DNA from: Lactococcus allomyrinae
GTDB taxonomy: Bacteria; Bacillota; Bacilli; Lactobacillales; Streptococcaceae
Reading direction: 5' to 3'
Length of the DNA: 64,000 bases
Assembly (NCBI RefSeq): GCF_003627095.1
Contig: NZ_CP032627.1
Coordinates: 2,294,001 to 2,358,000 of the forward strand
The first letter of the stretch is position 1. Each line of letters begins with the position of its first letter. The translations under genes were made by a program, and so were the position numbers. The notes below the pieces were generated by a model. The model searched no databases. It was not told the DNA's origin and saw only the letters and a list, made by a program, of their open reading frames with translations. Positions 1 to 8,799 of the stretch are shown piece by piece.

Positions 1-2
1 AT

Positions 3-464
3 TTCAACCACAAGTCTCAGCCGTATTTTGCAATCTATCGTGAAGAGGGGAAGGCTATGGGCTACCTTATTTATGAGTTTTCAGAAATGACTTTTGTTAT
101 TCGTGAATTGATTTTTTTGACAGAATCCGCAAAGCAAGGCTTATACCATTTTGTTTATAGTCATGCAGGAAGTTTTGATAAGGTGTCGTGGGTTGCTACC
201 AGCGATACTCAACTTGAGTACGATATGCCAGAGCCAGCGCGTGCAACAATCCAGCTTATTCCTTATATGCAGGCGCGTATCGTAAATTTGCATGAATTTT
301 TGAAGATAAATGGTCAGCCAAATTTTGCCGCAGAAATCGTAGATGAACTTATCCCAGAAAATAATCAAGTTGTAGGAACAGGACACCCAGAGAAAATGAC
401 AATAGGTGAATTTACAGCAAAAGTATTACGCGAAAATCATGCCATTCTTCGTGAATATTTTTAA
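3..464 (+). CDS. GNAT acetyltransferase, Eis-like, C-terminal part (partial)
   Basis: The frame is open from the left edge, so the N-terminus lies outside the window; about 153 residues remain. The segment around IRELIFLTESAKQGLYHF, followed by a short helix and a valine-tryptophan strand, resembles the second half of Eis-type N-acetyltransferases, where a second GNAT-like fold is followed by a sterol-carrier-like C-terminal domain. The protein ends in ...LREYF, and a terminal carboxylate after Tyr-Phe is typical of the family, where it takes part in catalysis. The acceptor substrate cannot be told. A terminator follows at 526-559. Family call fairly good, function inferred. Confidence 0.7.
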   Translation, partial: FNHKSQPYFAIYREEGKAMGYLIYEFSEMTFVIRELIFLTESAKQGLYHFVYSHAGSFDKVSWVATSDTQLEYDMPEPARATIQLIPYMQARIVNLHEFLKINGQPNFAAEIVDELIPENNQVVGTGHPEKMTIGEFTAKVLRENHAILREYF

Positions 465-525
465 TTAGCAACTATCAACTTTTTTATTGACAAATTCAGG
501 ATTTTAATTAATTTCGAAAATTGAA

Positions 526-559
526 AAATTCTTTGCTGTTTGAGCGAAGAATTTTTTTA
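526..559 (+). terminator. Rho-independent terminator after the acetyltransferase
   Basis: Arms AAATTCTTTGC and GCGAAGAATTT (one wobble pair) with a short loop, followed by a T run. Confidence 0.75.
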
Positions 560-759
560 ATTGGCGAGCGAGAAAAATAAGAAACTGATTTTATTGAAAA
601 GTGTCTAATTTTACATTATTACAAGTATATTACCAAACGATATTGGTATAGTCAGATTTTCGTTGAAGATTAGGAAGCTCAAGAAGAAAGCGCTAAACCT
701 ATATAAAAATAAGATTTTTGCTGTATTGTTTCAATTTGAGAAACATGTTTTTTTGGCAT

Positions 760-773
760 GGATAACGCTTGCA
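760..773 (+). promoter_or_regulatory. Candidate cre (CcpA) site over a -35 box
   Basis: GGATAACGCTTGCA matches 12 of 14 positions of the cre consensus TGWAARCGYTWNCA. It overlaps a candidate -35 box TTGCAA (769-774) that lies 17 nt from a -10-like TATCAT (792-797). CcpA bound here would block the polymerase, consistent with carbon catabolite repression of the downstream sugar genes. Confidence 0.55.
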
Positions 774-985
774 ATTTTGCTTTGAAAACCTTATCATAGA
801 ATTAAGATTTATTTCAGGTTAAAAATGAAATAAAAAATACATTAGATTTTATAATTGATTTCAGGGTGTTTGAGGTCGAAAAAAAGATAAATTTTAGACT
901 TTTGTTGGAAGTATGAGTTTACGGTTTTCTATTTTTCATGACGTTAGGGCAAACGCTCTTTACAGCTTAAAGAAAAGGAGAAAAA

Positions 986-2077
986 ATGGGAAAATTAGGA
1001 GTTTCCGTTTATCCAGAACGTTCAACCTTTGAAGCAGATAAAGCCTATCTTGATCTTGCTCATAAATATGGCTTCAAGCGTGTTTTTACTTCATTACTTG
1101 AGATTGATGGTGATAAAGATACTGTCCTTGCAAGTTTTAAAAAAGTTGTAGATTACGCGAATGGACTTGATATGGAAGTGATGGTTGACATCAATCCGAG
1201 TCTATTTAAACAGCTTGATATCAGCTATGATGACCTGAGCTTTTTCCATGAGATGGGGGCAGACGGTGTTCGTCTTGACATCGGATTTACAGGAGCTGAG
1301 GAAGCGCGCATGACACGTAATCCTTATGGCATCAAGATTGAAATCAATATGAGTCAAGGAACAACTTATGTTGATAGTATTATGGATTATTCTCCTGATA
1401 CAGAAAAACTTCTTGGCAGTCACAACTTCTACCCACATCGTTACACAGGACTTGAGTTTAATCACTATGTGAAATGTACAGAGAAGTTTAATGGCTACAA
1501 TCTCAATACAATGGCATTTGTTAATTCTCACGCAGCAACATTTGGACCGTGGCCAACTCAAGATGGACTATGTACCCTTGAAGATCACCGCGACCTTGAC
1601 ATTGCAACACAAGTGAAGCATTACAAACTTCTCGGAGGGATTAATGACGTCACTATCGCTAATGCTTATGCAAGTGAAGAAGAACTGAGAGCAATGAGCG
1701 AAGCATTTAATGCTGCCATGCCAGAACTTAAAGTTGTTCCACGTGAAACGATTACTGAAGCAGAACGTAAATGTCTTTACGAAGCGACTCACAGCTACCG
1801 TGGTGATAAATCAGCCTATATGCTTCGCTCCACCATGACACGTGTTATTTATAAAGACCTTGATTTTCCACCACATGATAATTACACCATTCAACGAGGC
1901 GATGTTATTGTTGACAACAATGGTTATGGGCAATATAAAGGTGAAACCCAAATTGCTCTACGTGAAATGGAAAATGATGGACGTGTGAATGTTGTGGGAC
2001 GTATTTCTGATGATGAGCTCTTTTTACTTGATTTCTTGAAACCGTGGAGTTCTTTCAAATTTATCGAAAGTAATTAG
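986..2077 (+). CDS. MupG/DUF871-family TIM-barrel protein
   Basis: 363 residues in one TIM-barrel-like unit beginning MGKLGVSVYPERST, with the family blocks GADGVRLDIGFTG, NFYPHRYTGL and FGPWPTQDGLCTLEDHR. The C-terminal third carries the smaller domain of the DUF871 family (RGDVIVDNNGYGQYKGETQI). Members studied elsewhere are 6-phospho-N-acetylmuramidases that cleave phosphorylated disaccharides after PTS uptake. The neighbouring EIIC is of the lactose/cellobiose class and a GH1 6-phospho-glycosidase follows, so the substrate here may be a different phospho-disaccharide. The start is supported by AAGGAG five bases upstream. It probably shares the catabolite-repressed promoter at 760-797. Confidence 0.85.
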   Translation: MGKLGVSVYPERSTFEADKAYLDLAHKYGFKRVFTSLLEIDGDKDTVLASFKKVVDYANGLDMEVMVDINPSLFKQLDISYDDLSFFHEMGADGVRLDIGFTGAEEARMTRNPYGIKIEINMSQGTTYVDSIMDYSPDTEKLLGSHNFYPHRYTGLEFNHYVKCTEKFNGYNLNTMAFVNSHAATFGPWPTQDGLCTLEDHRDLDIATQVKHYKLLGGINDVTIANAYASEEELRAMSEAFNAAMPELKVVPRETITEAERKCLYEATHSYRGDKSAYMLRSTMTRVIYKDLDFPPHDNYTIQRGDVIVDNNGYGQYKGETQIALREMENDGRVNVVGRISDDELFLLDFLKPWSSFKFIESN

Positions 2078-2180
2078 AAAATAAAGTGTTTCACCAACTA
2101 AATCTGTTTTGAATTTCAAAATAAGTTGTGAACCATCTTCAAAGTTGGCTGTCAGTATTGACGGCTCTTATAAAACTTGA

Positions 2181-2217
2181 AAGGGTACCCTTTCTCTTTT
2201 GCAAAGCAAAAGAGAAA
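2181..2217. repeat. Perfect hairpin between MupG-family gene and EIIC
   Basis: TTTCTCTTTTGC (2191-2202) and GCAAAAGAGAAA (2206-2217) form a perfect 12-bp stem with an AAA loop, directly preceded by the palindrome AAGGGTACCCTT (2181-2192). No T run follows, so it is less likely a simple terminator than an mRNA processing or stability element between the two cistrons. A copy of the repeated CTGTCAGT palindrome follows at 2241-2256. Confidence 0.6.
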
Positions 2218-2240
2218 TACTTACAGTCCCTTATCTCTTT

Positions 2241-2256
2241 CTGTCAGTACTGACAG
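2241..2256. repeat. Repeated palindrome CTGTCAGTACTGACAG
   Basis: Perfect 16-bp palindrome in the gap before the EIIC gene; one of at least 14 copies in the window (see findings). Confidence 0.9.
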
Positions 2257-2321
2257 AAACTTAACCTCGTTCAAAAATATTTTTTGAGTAATTTATTATT
2301 AATTTCAAAGGAGGAAATTCC

Positions 2322-3826
2322 ATGAACGGAATTACTGCGTGGATGGAGAAATATCTCGTCCCAATTGCGGCAAAAATCGGGTCTCAAAAACACTTGGTTG
2401 CGCTGCGTGACTCATTCATTGGAATGTTGCCAGCAACACTTGCTGGTGCAATGGCTGCGTTAATCTCAGCTATCGTTACAACATTCCCATCAGCTCTTCA
2501 ACAGATGATTCAAGGACCAACTAAGGCAGCGGCTTCAGCAGCAGCTGGTACAGGGTGGACTTTGGCAAATACACCTGTTTTCAAAGAGTTAAACAACATC
2601 TCAGGACTTGTTAACCAAGGTACCCTAACAGTTATCGGTCTTATCTTTGCCTTTTCTTGGGTTACAACTTGGCGCGTGCTTATGGAGTCAATGACTTGGC
2701 TGGTGGTATTGTATCAACAGCAACATTGATGATGGGCTTACCAAACCAATTTGGTCGTTTCACTACAGCACTTGCTAATATTGGTGGAATGGATAAAGCA
2801 ACAGGTGCTTCAAAAGCTAATGATGCTGTCAACACTGTATTGTCAAACCAATTTATCGCTACATGGAAACCTGGTTTTGCGGCTGGGCAACTTGATGCTG
2901 GAGCATATTTCACTGTTATGATTATGGGTGCAATCGCAGTCATCATCTATGCAAAATTAATGCTTGCCGACATCACAATCAAAATGCCAGAATCAGTACC
3001 ACCTGCAGTAGCAAAAGCTTTCTTGGCTATCATTCCTACAATCGCAGCACTTTATATTGCAGGTATTATCTACTACATTGTAAATACACTTTCAGGCGAA
3101 TCACTCGTCTTCCTAATTCAAAAATATATCGCTCAACCATTCCAAATCTTGTCACAAAACATTATTTCCGTGCTGATTGTCACGATTTTTGTATCAATCT
3201 TCTGGTTCTTCGGAATTCATGGTCCAAATGTATTGTCACCAGCACTTGATGGTATCTGGGGACCTCTTGGACTTGACAACATGAACTTGTGGAACAAGAT
3301 TCATACATCAGGTATCCAACATTTGGTTGCTAATGGAGCAACTTCACGTGCGCACGCTATCAATGGTGAATATGTGAACATCTGGGTCCGTGGTTCATGG
3401 GATGCCTTCGCATGGTTTGGTGGTTCAGGTGGTACAATTACCCTTGTTCTTGCTATCCTTATCTTCTCTAAACGTAAAGATTACCAAATCGTTGGTCGTC
3501 TAGGACTTGCACCAGGTCTCTTCAATATCAATGAACCAGTTCTCTTTGGTTTACCAGTTGTATTGAATGCAATCTTTGCTATTCCATTCGTTGTGGCTCC
3601 ACTTGTAGCTGTTGTCGTTGCATATGTTGCAACAGCGCTTCAACTGGTTAACCCTGTCGTACTTGCAGTACCATGGGTAACACCACCAATCATGAATGCC
3701 TTCATGGCGACAGGTTTTGACTGGCGTGCGATTATCATTGCTGTCATCAACTTGGCAATTACTTTCTTCATCTGGGCACCATTTGTTATTGCTGCTAACA
3801 AGATGGAAGAAGCAGAACTTGACTAA
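2322..3826 (+). pseudogene. PTS lactose/cellobiose-family EIIC, frameshifted
   Basis: Two frames together make one EIIC of about 501 residues: multiple membrane spans, HGPNVLSPALDGIWGPL, and the signature GLFNINEPVLFGLP. The first frame (start ATG 2322, AAGGAGG just upstream) runs to ...GLIFAFSW and then leaves the conserved frame. The second resumes at GYNLARAYGVNDLAGG. Adding one G to the GGG at 2659-2661 restores a continuous protein. Either the gene is broken or one base was lost in sequencing (two other genes show the same lesion). EIIC carries the sugar-binding membrane channel; EIIA and EIIB are not next to it and would have to be supplied elsewhere. Confidence 0.85.
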
Positions 3827-3975
3827 TTTGAACTCTGTTATAGAGCAAGGAATCTCCTTGCTCTATACATTTTTTATTAAATATGATAAGATTTTGATAA
3901 AACCTTATCATATTTAATAAAAACTAAATCAATTTATTAGTTAGCGGTAAAAAACTCCGCAGAAAGGAAATTATT

Positions 3976-4188
3976 ATGATTATTGTAAATCTCGCTCAAA
4001 GACAAGAAGAAATTATCGCACTTTTGGAATCCAAAGGATACCATTTTGTAAAAAAACAGGGCATTAAGCTTTCTTTTGAAGTTCCAGAAGGAACAGAAGA
4101 CCTGAATGCTGCGGCAGTTGAGGTGAAAGCACTTATCAAGGGAACAGAGTGGGGGCCAGTGCTCTATTTCAACGTGGTAGTCGCATGA
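3976..4188 (+). CDS. Small conserved-looking protein, unknown function
   Basis: 70 residues beginning MIIVNLAQRQEEIIALLESKG, predicted mixed alpha/beta with a hydrophobic C-terminal strand (GPVLYFNVVVA). A good site (AGAAAGGAAA) precedes the ATG at 3976. It lies between the EIIC and 6-phospho-beta-glucosidase genes and overlaps the next frame by ATGA, so the two are probably translated together. I do not recognise the family. The position suggests an accessory role in sugar use, but nothing in the sequence proves it. Confidence 0.65.
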   Translation: MIIVNLAQRQEEIIALLESKGYHFVKKQGIKLSFEVPEGTEDLNAAAVEVKALIKGTEWGPVLYFNVVVA

Positions 4189-4379
4189 GTACATGGGGAG
4201 TTGCTTTTATTAGCTTAGGGCTTTTGCTCACAGCTTATCGAAATTGGTTCGGCTTGGTGGTTATTATATTAGGCGCTGTGATGATGATTGTAGCGCGTAA
4301 TAATAAAAAGAAAGCAGCGAAGTTGGAACAAGAGAAGCTACAAGAGCATAAAGAAACAAAAATAAAATCAAGAAAATAA
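4185..4379 (+). CDS. Small two-helix membrane protein, unknown function
   Basis: 64 residues starting at the ATG that overlaps the previous stop (ATGA at 4185-4188). Two hydrophobic segments (about residues 4-17 and 22-40) are followed by a highly charged Lys/Glu tail. Translation is likely coupled to the upstream small gene, since there is no strong ribosome site of its own. A longer start at 4149 is possible but would overlap the upstream gene more. No family recognised. Confidence 0.6.
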   Translation: MSTWGVAFISLGLLLTAYRNWFGLVVIILGAVMMIVARNNKKKAAKLEQEKLQEHKETKIKSRK

Positions 4380-4387
4380 TTTATAAA

Positions 4388-4416
4388 AAGTGACTTTCAA
4401 AAGAGTCGCTTTTTTT
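4388..4416 (+). terminator. Terminator after the small membrane protein
   Basis: Arms AGTGACT and AGTCGCT (one wobble pair) around a short loop, followed by seven T. Confidence 0.75.
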
Positions 4417-4511
4417 AGTGGATGTTGCAATAATATATGAAATCCCCTACCTCAAATTCTTCCGAACGTTGTATAGATAAATTAAAAACAAGTTCCGCAA
4501 TATGTAACACT

Positions 4512-4537
4512 AGAAAACGTTTCCAACGTGTTATAAT
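4512..4537 (+). promoter_or_regulatory. cre site and -10 box upstream of the GH1 gene
   Basis: AGAAAACGTTTCCA (4512-4525) matches 13 of 14 positions of the cre consensus. A perfect TATAAT lies at 4532-4537 with no clear -35. The cre sits in the -35 to -10 window, a position that gives CcpA repression. A hairpin with arms TTTTGCT and AGCAAAA (4575-4600) lies in the leader. Confidence 0.7.
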
Positions 4538-4637
4538 AAAAGAAATGCTAAGCTTGTGAAGCCATATATTTTACTTTTGCTTGAGCTACTCTTAGCAAAA
4601 TTGACTTTACACGACTAATATAAAAAAGGAGTAGAAG

Positions 4638-6074
4638 ATGGAACATGAAAAATTGAATGCTTTTCCTAAAGATTTTCTTTGGGGTTCGGCATCTGCTGCC
4701 TACCAAGTTGAGGGAGCACCCTTTGAGGATGGAAAAAAAGCAAGTGTTTGGGATAACTTTGTACGTATTCCAGGTAAAACTTTCAAGGGAACCAATGGTG
4801 ATGTAGCAGTTGACCATTATCACCGCTACAAAGAAGATGTTGCCTTGATGAAAGAAATGGGATTAAAATCTTACCGTTTCTCAATTGCTTGGACACGGAT
4901 TATTCCTGATGGACGCGGAGCAGTGAATGCTGCAGGTCTTGCTTTTTATGAAAATTTAATTGATGAGTTGATTGCAAATGACATTGAGCCTGTTGTTACT
5001 CTTTATCATTGGGACTTGCCGCAAGCCTTGCAGGATTTGTATGGAGGCTGGGAATCTCGCGAAATCATCGGTGATTTTGTAAACTATGCTGAAGTTTTGT
5101 TTAAAGCCTTTAAGGGTAAAGTCAAATATTGGGTTTCTCTAAATGAACAAAATATTTTTACGAATCAAGGATGGGCGATTGCGACACACCCACCAGGGAA
5201 AACAGACCTTAAGTTATTTTATCAAGTCAATCATATTGCAAATCTGGTCAACGCAGCAGTCATTAATAAATTTCATGAACTGGAGATTCCAGGACAAATT
5301 GGACCATCTTTTGCATATACACCACAATATCCTAAAGATTCTGATCCATTGAATGTTCTTGCAGCTGAAAATGCCGAAGAACTTTATAGTCACTTTTGGA
5401 TGGATGTCTATCTTTATGGAGAATACCCACTTGCTGCAATGGCTTATTTGCGTGAAAAAGGATTGGCTCCTGAATTTGAAGAAGGGGATGCTGAACTTTT
5501 AAAATCAGCAAAACCAGATTTCCTCGGTATTAATTACTATCAAACAGCAACTAATGCATGGAATCCAATAGACGGTGGTGTTGGTGCTGCGAAATTTAAT
5601 ACGACAGGTAAAAAAGGAACAACCCAAGAATCAGGTGTTCCAGGGTTGCATAAAAAAGTGCAAAATCCTTTTGTCGAACGTACAAACTGGGATTGGGAAA
5701 TTGACCCTGAAGGTCTACGAATTGCGCTTCGCCGGATTACTTCTCGCTATCGTATTCCAGTCATGATTACTGAGAATGGTTTAGGGGAGTATGACAAACT
5801 TGAAGATGGAAAAATCCATGATGATTATCGAATCAAATATCTTGAAAGCCATGTGAAAGCAATCAAAGAAGCAATTACAGATGGTGCAACTGTGATTGGG
5901 TATCATACTTGGTCTTATACAGACCTTCTTTCTTGGCTTAATGGTTATCAAAAACGTTATGGCTTTGTCTATGTTGACCAAGATGAGACGATGCAAGGAA
6001 GCTTAAAACGCATTCCGAAAGATTCTTATTATTGGTATCAACACGTGATTAAAACTAATGGAGATGAGATTTAA
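4638..6074 (+). CDS. bglA: 6-phospho-beta-glucosidase (glycoside hydrolase family 1)
   Basis: 478 residues, full family length. It begins with the GH1 N-terminal signature FPKDFLWGSASAAYQVEGA. The acid/base glutamate lies in LNEQN (E170) and the nucleophile in ITENG (E379). NGYQKRYGFVYVD near the C-terminus carries the Lys and Tyr that in this subfamily hold the 6-phosphate of the substrate. It hydrolyses phosphorylated beta-glucosides such as cellobiose-6-phosphate in the cytoplasm after PTS uptake, fitting the EIIC gene upstream. Start ATG 4638 follows AAGGAG. It has its own cre-controlled promoter. Confidence 0.93.
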   Translation: MEHEKLNAFPKDFLWGSASAAYQVEGAPFEDGKKASVWDNFVRIPGKTFKGTNGDVAVDHYHRYKEDVALMKEMGLKSYRFSIAWTRIIPDGRGAVNAAGLAFYENLIDELIANDIEPVVTLYHWDLPQALQDLYGGWESREIIGDFVNYAEVLFKAFKGKVKYWVSLNEQNIFTNQGWAIATHPPGKTDLKLFYQVNHIANLVNAAVINKFHELEIPGQIGPSFAYTPQYPKDSDPLNVLAAENAEELYSHFWMDVYLYGEYPLAAMAYLREKGLAPEFEEGDAELLKSAKPDFLGINYYQTATNAWNPIDGGVGAAKFNTTGKKGTTQESGVPGLHKKVQNPFVERTNWDWEIDPEGLRIALRRITSRYRIPVMITENGLGEYDKLEDGKIHDDYRIKYLESHVKAIKEAITDGATVIGYHTWSYTDLLSWLNGYQKRYGFVYVDQDETMQGSLKRIPKDSYYWYQHVIKTNGDEI

Positions 6075-6083
6075 GAAGAATGA

Positions 6084-6105
6084 AGCACCTAGGGGTGCTT
6101 TTTTG
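6084..6105 (+). terminator. Terminator after bglA
   Basis: Arms AGCACC and GGTGCT followed by a T run. Confidence 0.85.
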
Positions 6106-6110
6106 ATTTA

Positions 6111-6119
6111 TGTTATAAT
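6111..6119 (+). promoter_or_regulatory. Extended -10 promoter of dut
   Basis: TGTTATAAT is a TGn extended -10 with a perfect TATAAT 28 bases before the dut start; no clear -35. Confidence 0.6.
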
Positions 6120-6146
6120 AGATAAAAAGATTTTGAGAGGTTTAGA

Positions 6147-6599
6147 ATGAAAACACGTGGTTTTGAGATTGTCAGCAGTTATGAAAATAAAGGAATTAAC
6201 CTTCCTAAGCGTTCGACTGAACATTCGGCAGGTTATGATATTGAGGCGGCAGAAACAGTTTCTCTAGCAGCTGGTGAAATCAAATTGATTCCAACGGGAC
6301 TAAAGACCTATATGCAAACTGGTGAAGTACTTTATATGTATAGCCGATCAAGTAATCCTCGAAAAAAGGGCTTGATCTTGATTAATTCTGTTGGTGTTAT
6401 TGACAAAGATTACTATAATAATCCTGAGAATGAAGGGCATATGTTCATGCAAATGCGTAATATTACGGAGCATGAAGTCGTTGTTGAAAAAGGGGAGCGC
6501 ATCGTGCAAGGAGTATTTATGCCATTCTTAGTCGCCGATGGCGATGATGATGTTGAAAAAGGTATCCGTTCAGGTGGATTTGGTTCTACCGGTGTATAA
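6147..6599 (+). CDS. dut: dUTP diphosphatase (dUTPase)
   Basis: 150 residues with the five trimeric dUTPase motifs in order: AGYDIEA, YSRSSNPRKKGL, NSVGVIDKDYYNN, GERIVQGVF and the C-terminal RSGGFGSTG. It hydrolyses dUTP to dUMP and pyrophosphate, keeping uracil out of DNA and feeding thymidylate synthesis. The insert-bearing second motif (NPRKKGL) is the form common in Gram-positive bacteria and their phages; no phage genes lie nearby. Monocistronic: promoter at 6111-6119, terminator at 6646-6673. Confidence 0.95.
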   Translation: MKTRGFEIVSSYENKGINLPKRSTEHSAGYDIEAAETVSLAAGEIKLIPTGLKTYMQTGEVLYMYSRSSNPRKKGLILINSVGVIDKDYYNNPENEGHMFMQMRNITEHEVVVEKGERIVQGVFMPFLVADGDDDVEKGIRSGGFGSTGV

Positions 6600-6645
6600 T
6601 TTGGTTAAATTACTTGTGAAAAATGAGTCATAATCAAAGAATGAG

Positions 6646-6673
6646 TGCTGTCAGTATGCTGACAGCTTTTTTG
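6646..6673 (+). terminator. Terminator after dut built from the repeated palindrome
   Basis: GCTGTCAG / CTGACAGC arms (core 6648-6665) followed by a T run. One of several terminators using the window-wide repeat. Confidence 0.85.
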
Positions 6674-6717
6674 TCAGTAATTTTTTGGGAAATGGGGGAT
6701 GAGTGGTCGGTGAAATG

Positions 6718-6726
6718 TGCTATAAT
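6718..6726 (+). promoter_or_regulatory. Extended -10 promoter abutting the phosphoesterase start
   Basis: TGCTATAAT with only six bases to the ATG at 6733, placing the expected transcription start at or next to the A of the start codon, so the mRNA would be leaderless. Confidence 0.55.
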
Positions 6727-6732
6727 AGACCT

Positions 6733-8061
6733 ATGAATAATCTGCGTCTTCTCCATTTGAATGATTTACATTCTCACTTGGAAAAATTTCCAGTAATTGA
6801 GCGTTTTTTTGCCGAAAAATCTAAAGAAAATGTAGAAACTTTACGTTTTGATTTGGGGGATAATGTTGACCGTGTGCATCCACTTACTGAAGCAACGGCG
6901 GGACATATTAATGTTGAGTTGATGAATCGTTTGGATTTGACGGCAGCAACAGTGGGGAATAATGAAGGTTTGGGATTGACGCATGAGATGTTGTCGCATT
7001 TATATGATGAGGCAAATTTTCCTGTGTTATTGGCAAATTTGGAGACGGATTTTGCAATTTCTAAGCCATTGATCGTGACGACTTCATTTGGGTTGCGCAT
7101 TGGTTTGATTGGAATGACGGCACCTTATGAGCGAGCTTATCCTTCTGCTGGGTGGAAATTGTCTAATCCTTTTGATGTTTTAGATAAGATTTTACCTGTG
7201 GATTGTGATTTTACAATTTTGTTGTCACATTTAGGGAAGAATTTTGACGAAAAAATTGCGGAGTGCTATGATATTGATCTGATTATTGGCAGTCATACGC
7301 ATCATTTGTTTGAACATGGCGCACAGGTTAATAAAACATTACTTGCTGCAGCAGGGAAATATGGGGAACATATTGGACAAATTGACTTGGCTTTTGATGA
7401 GCAAAATCGCCTTGTGGATGCGCAGATTGAAACAATTGCAACGAATACCTTACCTAGTCGTAAGTCGGATGCTGTGGAGATATATGGCTGGGAATTACGC
7501 GGTCATAAGCTTTTGCAAGGAACGCAGGTAGTGGAGTTAGAGTCTCCATTAACGAACCAATCTCCTGATTTTGCAGGGAGTAGGTACTTTGCGAAGATTT
7601 TTTCTGATTATGCCCAAACTGGGATTTGTGTGATGAATTCGGGTTTGCTTGTTACTGATTTATTGCCTGCACGCTTAACTTTAGATAATTTGCATGAATT
7701 TTTGCCTCACTCTATTCGTTTAGTCCGTTTTAGTTTTACTGGAGCGGAGCTTGAGCTAGTGTTAACTGAGATGGTTGATGTTTCAGCTTTTCTCGTGACT
7801 CAAAGAATACAAGGTATGGGCTTCCGTGGGAAAATTTTCGGACAGTTGATTTTTGAGGGAATTGATTTTAAAAATGGTGAATTTTTTATACAGGGTGCGA
7901 GATTAGAGCGTGACAAAATTTATCAAGTCGCCATGCCAGACCAGTATTTGTTTGCTTGGTATTTCCCTTTACTTAAAAAATTAGGTCAATCAGAAATTTT
8001 ATTCCCATATTTTTTGCGAGAAATTGTAGCTGAACATTTAAAAAAAGAAGAGAAAAAGTAG
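6733..8061 (+). CDS. YunD-like metallophosphoesterase / 5'-nucleotidase
   Basis: 442 residues. The N-terminal calcineurin-like domain shows the metal motifs LNDLHSH, DLGDNVDR, VGNNEG (Asn where classic enzymes have GNHE, as in the YunD subfamily), LSHLG and GSHTHH. A C-terminal 5'-nucleotidase domain follows. No signal peptide, so it probably acts on nucleotides or related phosphate esters in the cytoplasm. I chose ATG 6733 because conserved sequence begins there and an extended -10 ends six bases earlier. A GTG at 6703 would add ten residues that overlap the promoter. The yutD gene follows with no gap. Confidence 0.88.
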   Translation: MNNLRLLHLNDLHSHLEKFPVIERFFAEKSKENVETLRFDLGDNVDRVHPLTEATAGHINVELMNRLDLTAATVGNNEGLGLTHEMLSHLYDEANFPVLLANLETDFAISKPLIVTTSFGLRIGLIGMTAPYERAYPSAGWKLSNPFDVLDKILPVDCDFTILLSHLGKNFDEKIAECYDIDLIIGSHTHHLFEHGAQVNKTLLAAAGKYGEHIGQIDLAFDEQNRLVDAQIETIATNTLPSRKSDAVEIYGWELRGHKLLQGTQVVELESPLTNQSPDFAGSRYFAKIFSDYAQTGICVMNSGLLVTDLLPARLTLDNLHEFLPHSIRLVRFSFTGAELELVLTEMVDVSAFLVTQRIQGMGFRGKIFGQLIFEGIDFKNGEFFIQGARLERDKIYQVAMPDQYLFAWYFPLLKKLGQSEILFPYFLREIVAEHLKKEEKK

Positions 8062-8799
8062 ATGCCTAAAGAAATAGACGAAAGTAAATTAAACTATAAT
8101 AAGTATCCTGGCGAGCACGTAATCGCTAGTGGTGATGTGGTGTTGGTCGGAGACAAGACCTTTCATGTCGTACGGAATTATCGTGAAGCTTTTGATACGG
8201 AAAAATTGGAACAACGGTTTTCTGATGTTTTAGATAAGTATGATTATATTGTGGGAGATTGGGGCTTTGAGCAATTAAGGTTAAAAGGTTTTTTCTCTGC
8301 CAGTCGGAAAAAAATGGAAGCCGATAACAAAATTGACCATCTTGAAGATTATATCAACGAGTATTGTAATTATGGTTGTGCTTATTTTGTTCTGCGCCGT
8401 ATTCGTACGCGTGATGCAAAACGGACAGAGGCTTTTACGTCTGAAAAGATTTTTACTGAAAAAGAGATTAAACAAAAACTTGATAAACCACGTCGCAGAC
8501 GCAATCGTAATAAAAATCGAGCACGTGATGGACAAATTTCGGAAAAAATCAACACAATGGAAAATCGTATTGAAAAGCCTGAAGAACGCAGAAAAGGTTT
8601 TAAAATGCGTGAAAAATCTACTGACAGAGCGACAAAATCTACTGACAGAACTGTTCGTCAGCAAACATCAGGAAAATCACATACTGATAGTAAATTTACA
8701 GTGAATCATCGTACAAAGCCAAAAGTTAAATCTGAAGTGAAGAGTAAAGAGCAAGTAGGACAAGGTTTTGTCATTCGTACACGTGGGAAAAAAGAGTAG
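8062..8799 (+). CDS. yutD: YutD/DUF1027-family protein with basic tail
   Basis: 245 residues. The first ~115 residues form the DUF1027 domain (block around YDYIVGDWGFEQLRLKGF, then NEYCNYGCAYFVLRR). The rest is a long Lys/Arg-rich, low-complexity extension with KPRRRRNRNKNR and a duplicated KSTDR unit. Both KSTDR copies are encoded by the half-site ACTGACAG repeated across this window. The start directly follows the upstream stop (TAG then ATG). Function unknown; the basic tail suggests RNA or nucleoid contact, which is inference. The order phosphoesterase-yutD-rlmN is common in related genomes. Confidence 0.85.
   Translation: MPKEIDESKLNYNKYPGEHVIASGDVVLVGDKTFHVVRNYREAFDTEKLEQRFSDVLDKYDYIVGDWGFEQLRLKGFFSASRKKMEADNKIDHLEDYINEYCNYGCAYFVLRRIRTRDAKRTEAFTSEKIFTEKEIKQKLDKPRRRRNRNKNRARDGQISEKINTMENRIEKPEERRKGFKMREKSTDRATKSTDRTVRQQTSGKSHTDSKFTVNHRTKPKVKSEVKSKEQVGQGFVIRTRGKKE

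Larger units (their letters stand above)
465..985. other. Intergenic region with terminator and CcpA-type promoter
   Basis: No convincing gene in about 520 bases. It holds the terminator at 526-559 and a promoter-plus-cre arrangement at 760-797. That leaves a leader of roughly 180 nt before the next start, AT-rich and without an obvious conserved RNA fold. Confidence 0.6.

Noticed and set aside
2241-2256. The CTGTCAGT palindrome as a classical transcription-factor operator
   Set aside because: It is too frequent and too often inside coding sequence to be the operator of a single regulator.
2651-2670. Programmed ribosomal frameshift in the EIIC gene
   Set aside because: The junction lacks a slippery heptamer and stimulatory fold, and the same one-G deficit occurs in rgpA and rgpB, so mutation or sequencing error is more likely.
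8281-8664. 127-codon frame opposite yutD
   Set aside because: It mirrors the Lys-rich yutD tail (Phe-rich in antisense) and has no supporting start signal.
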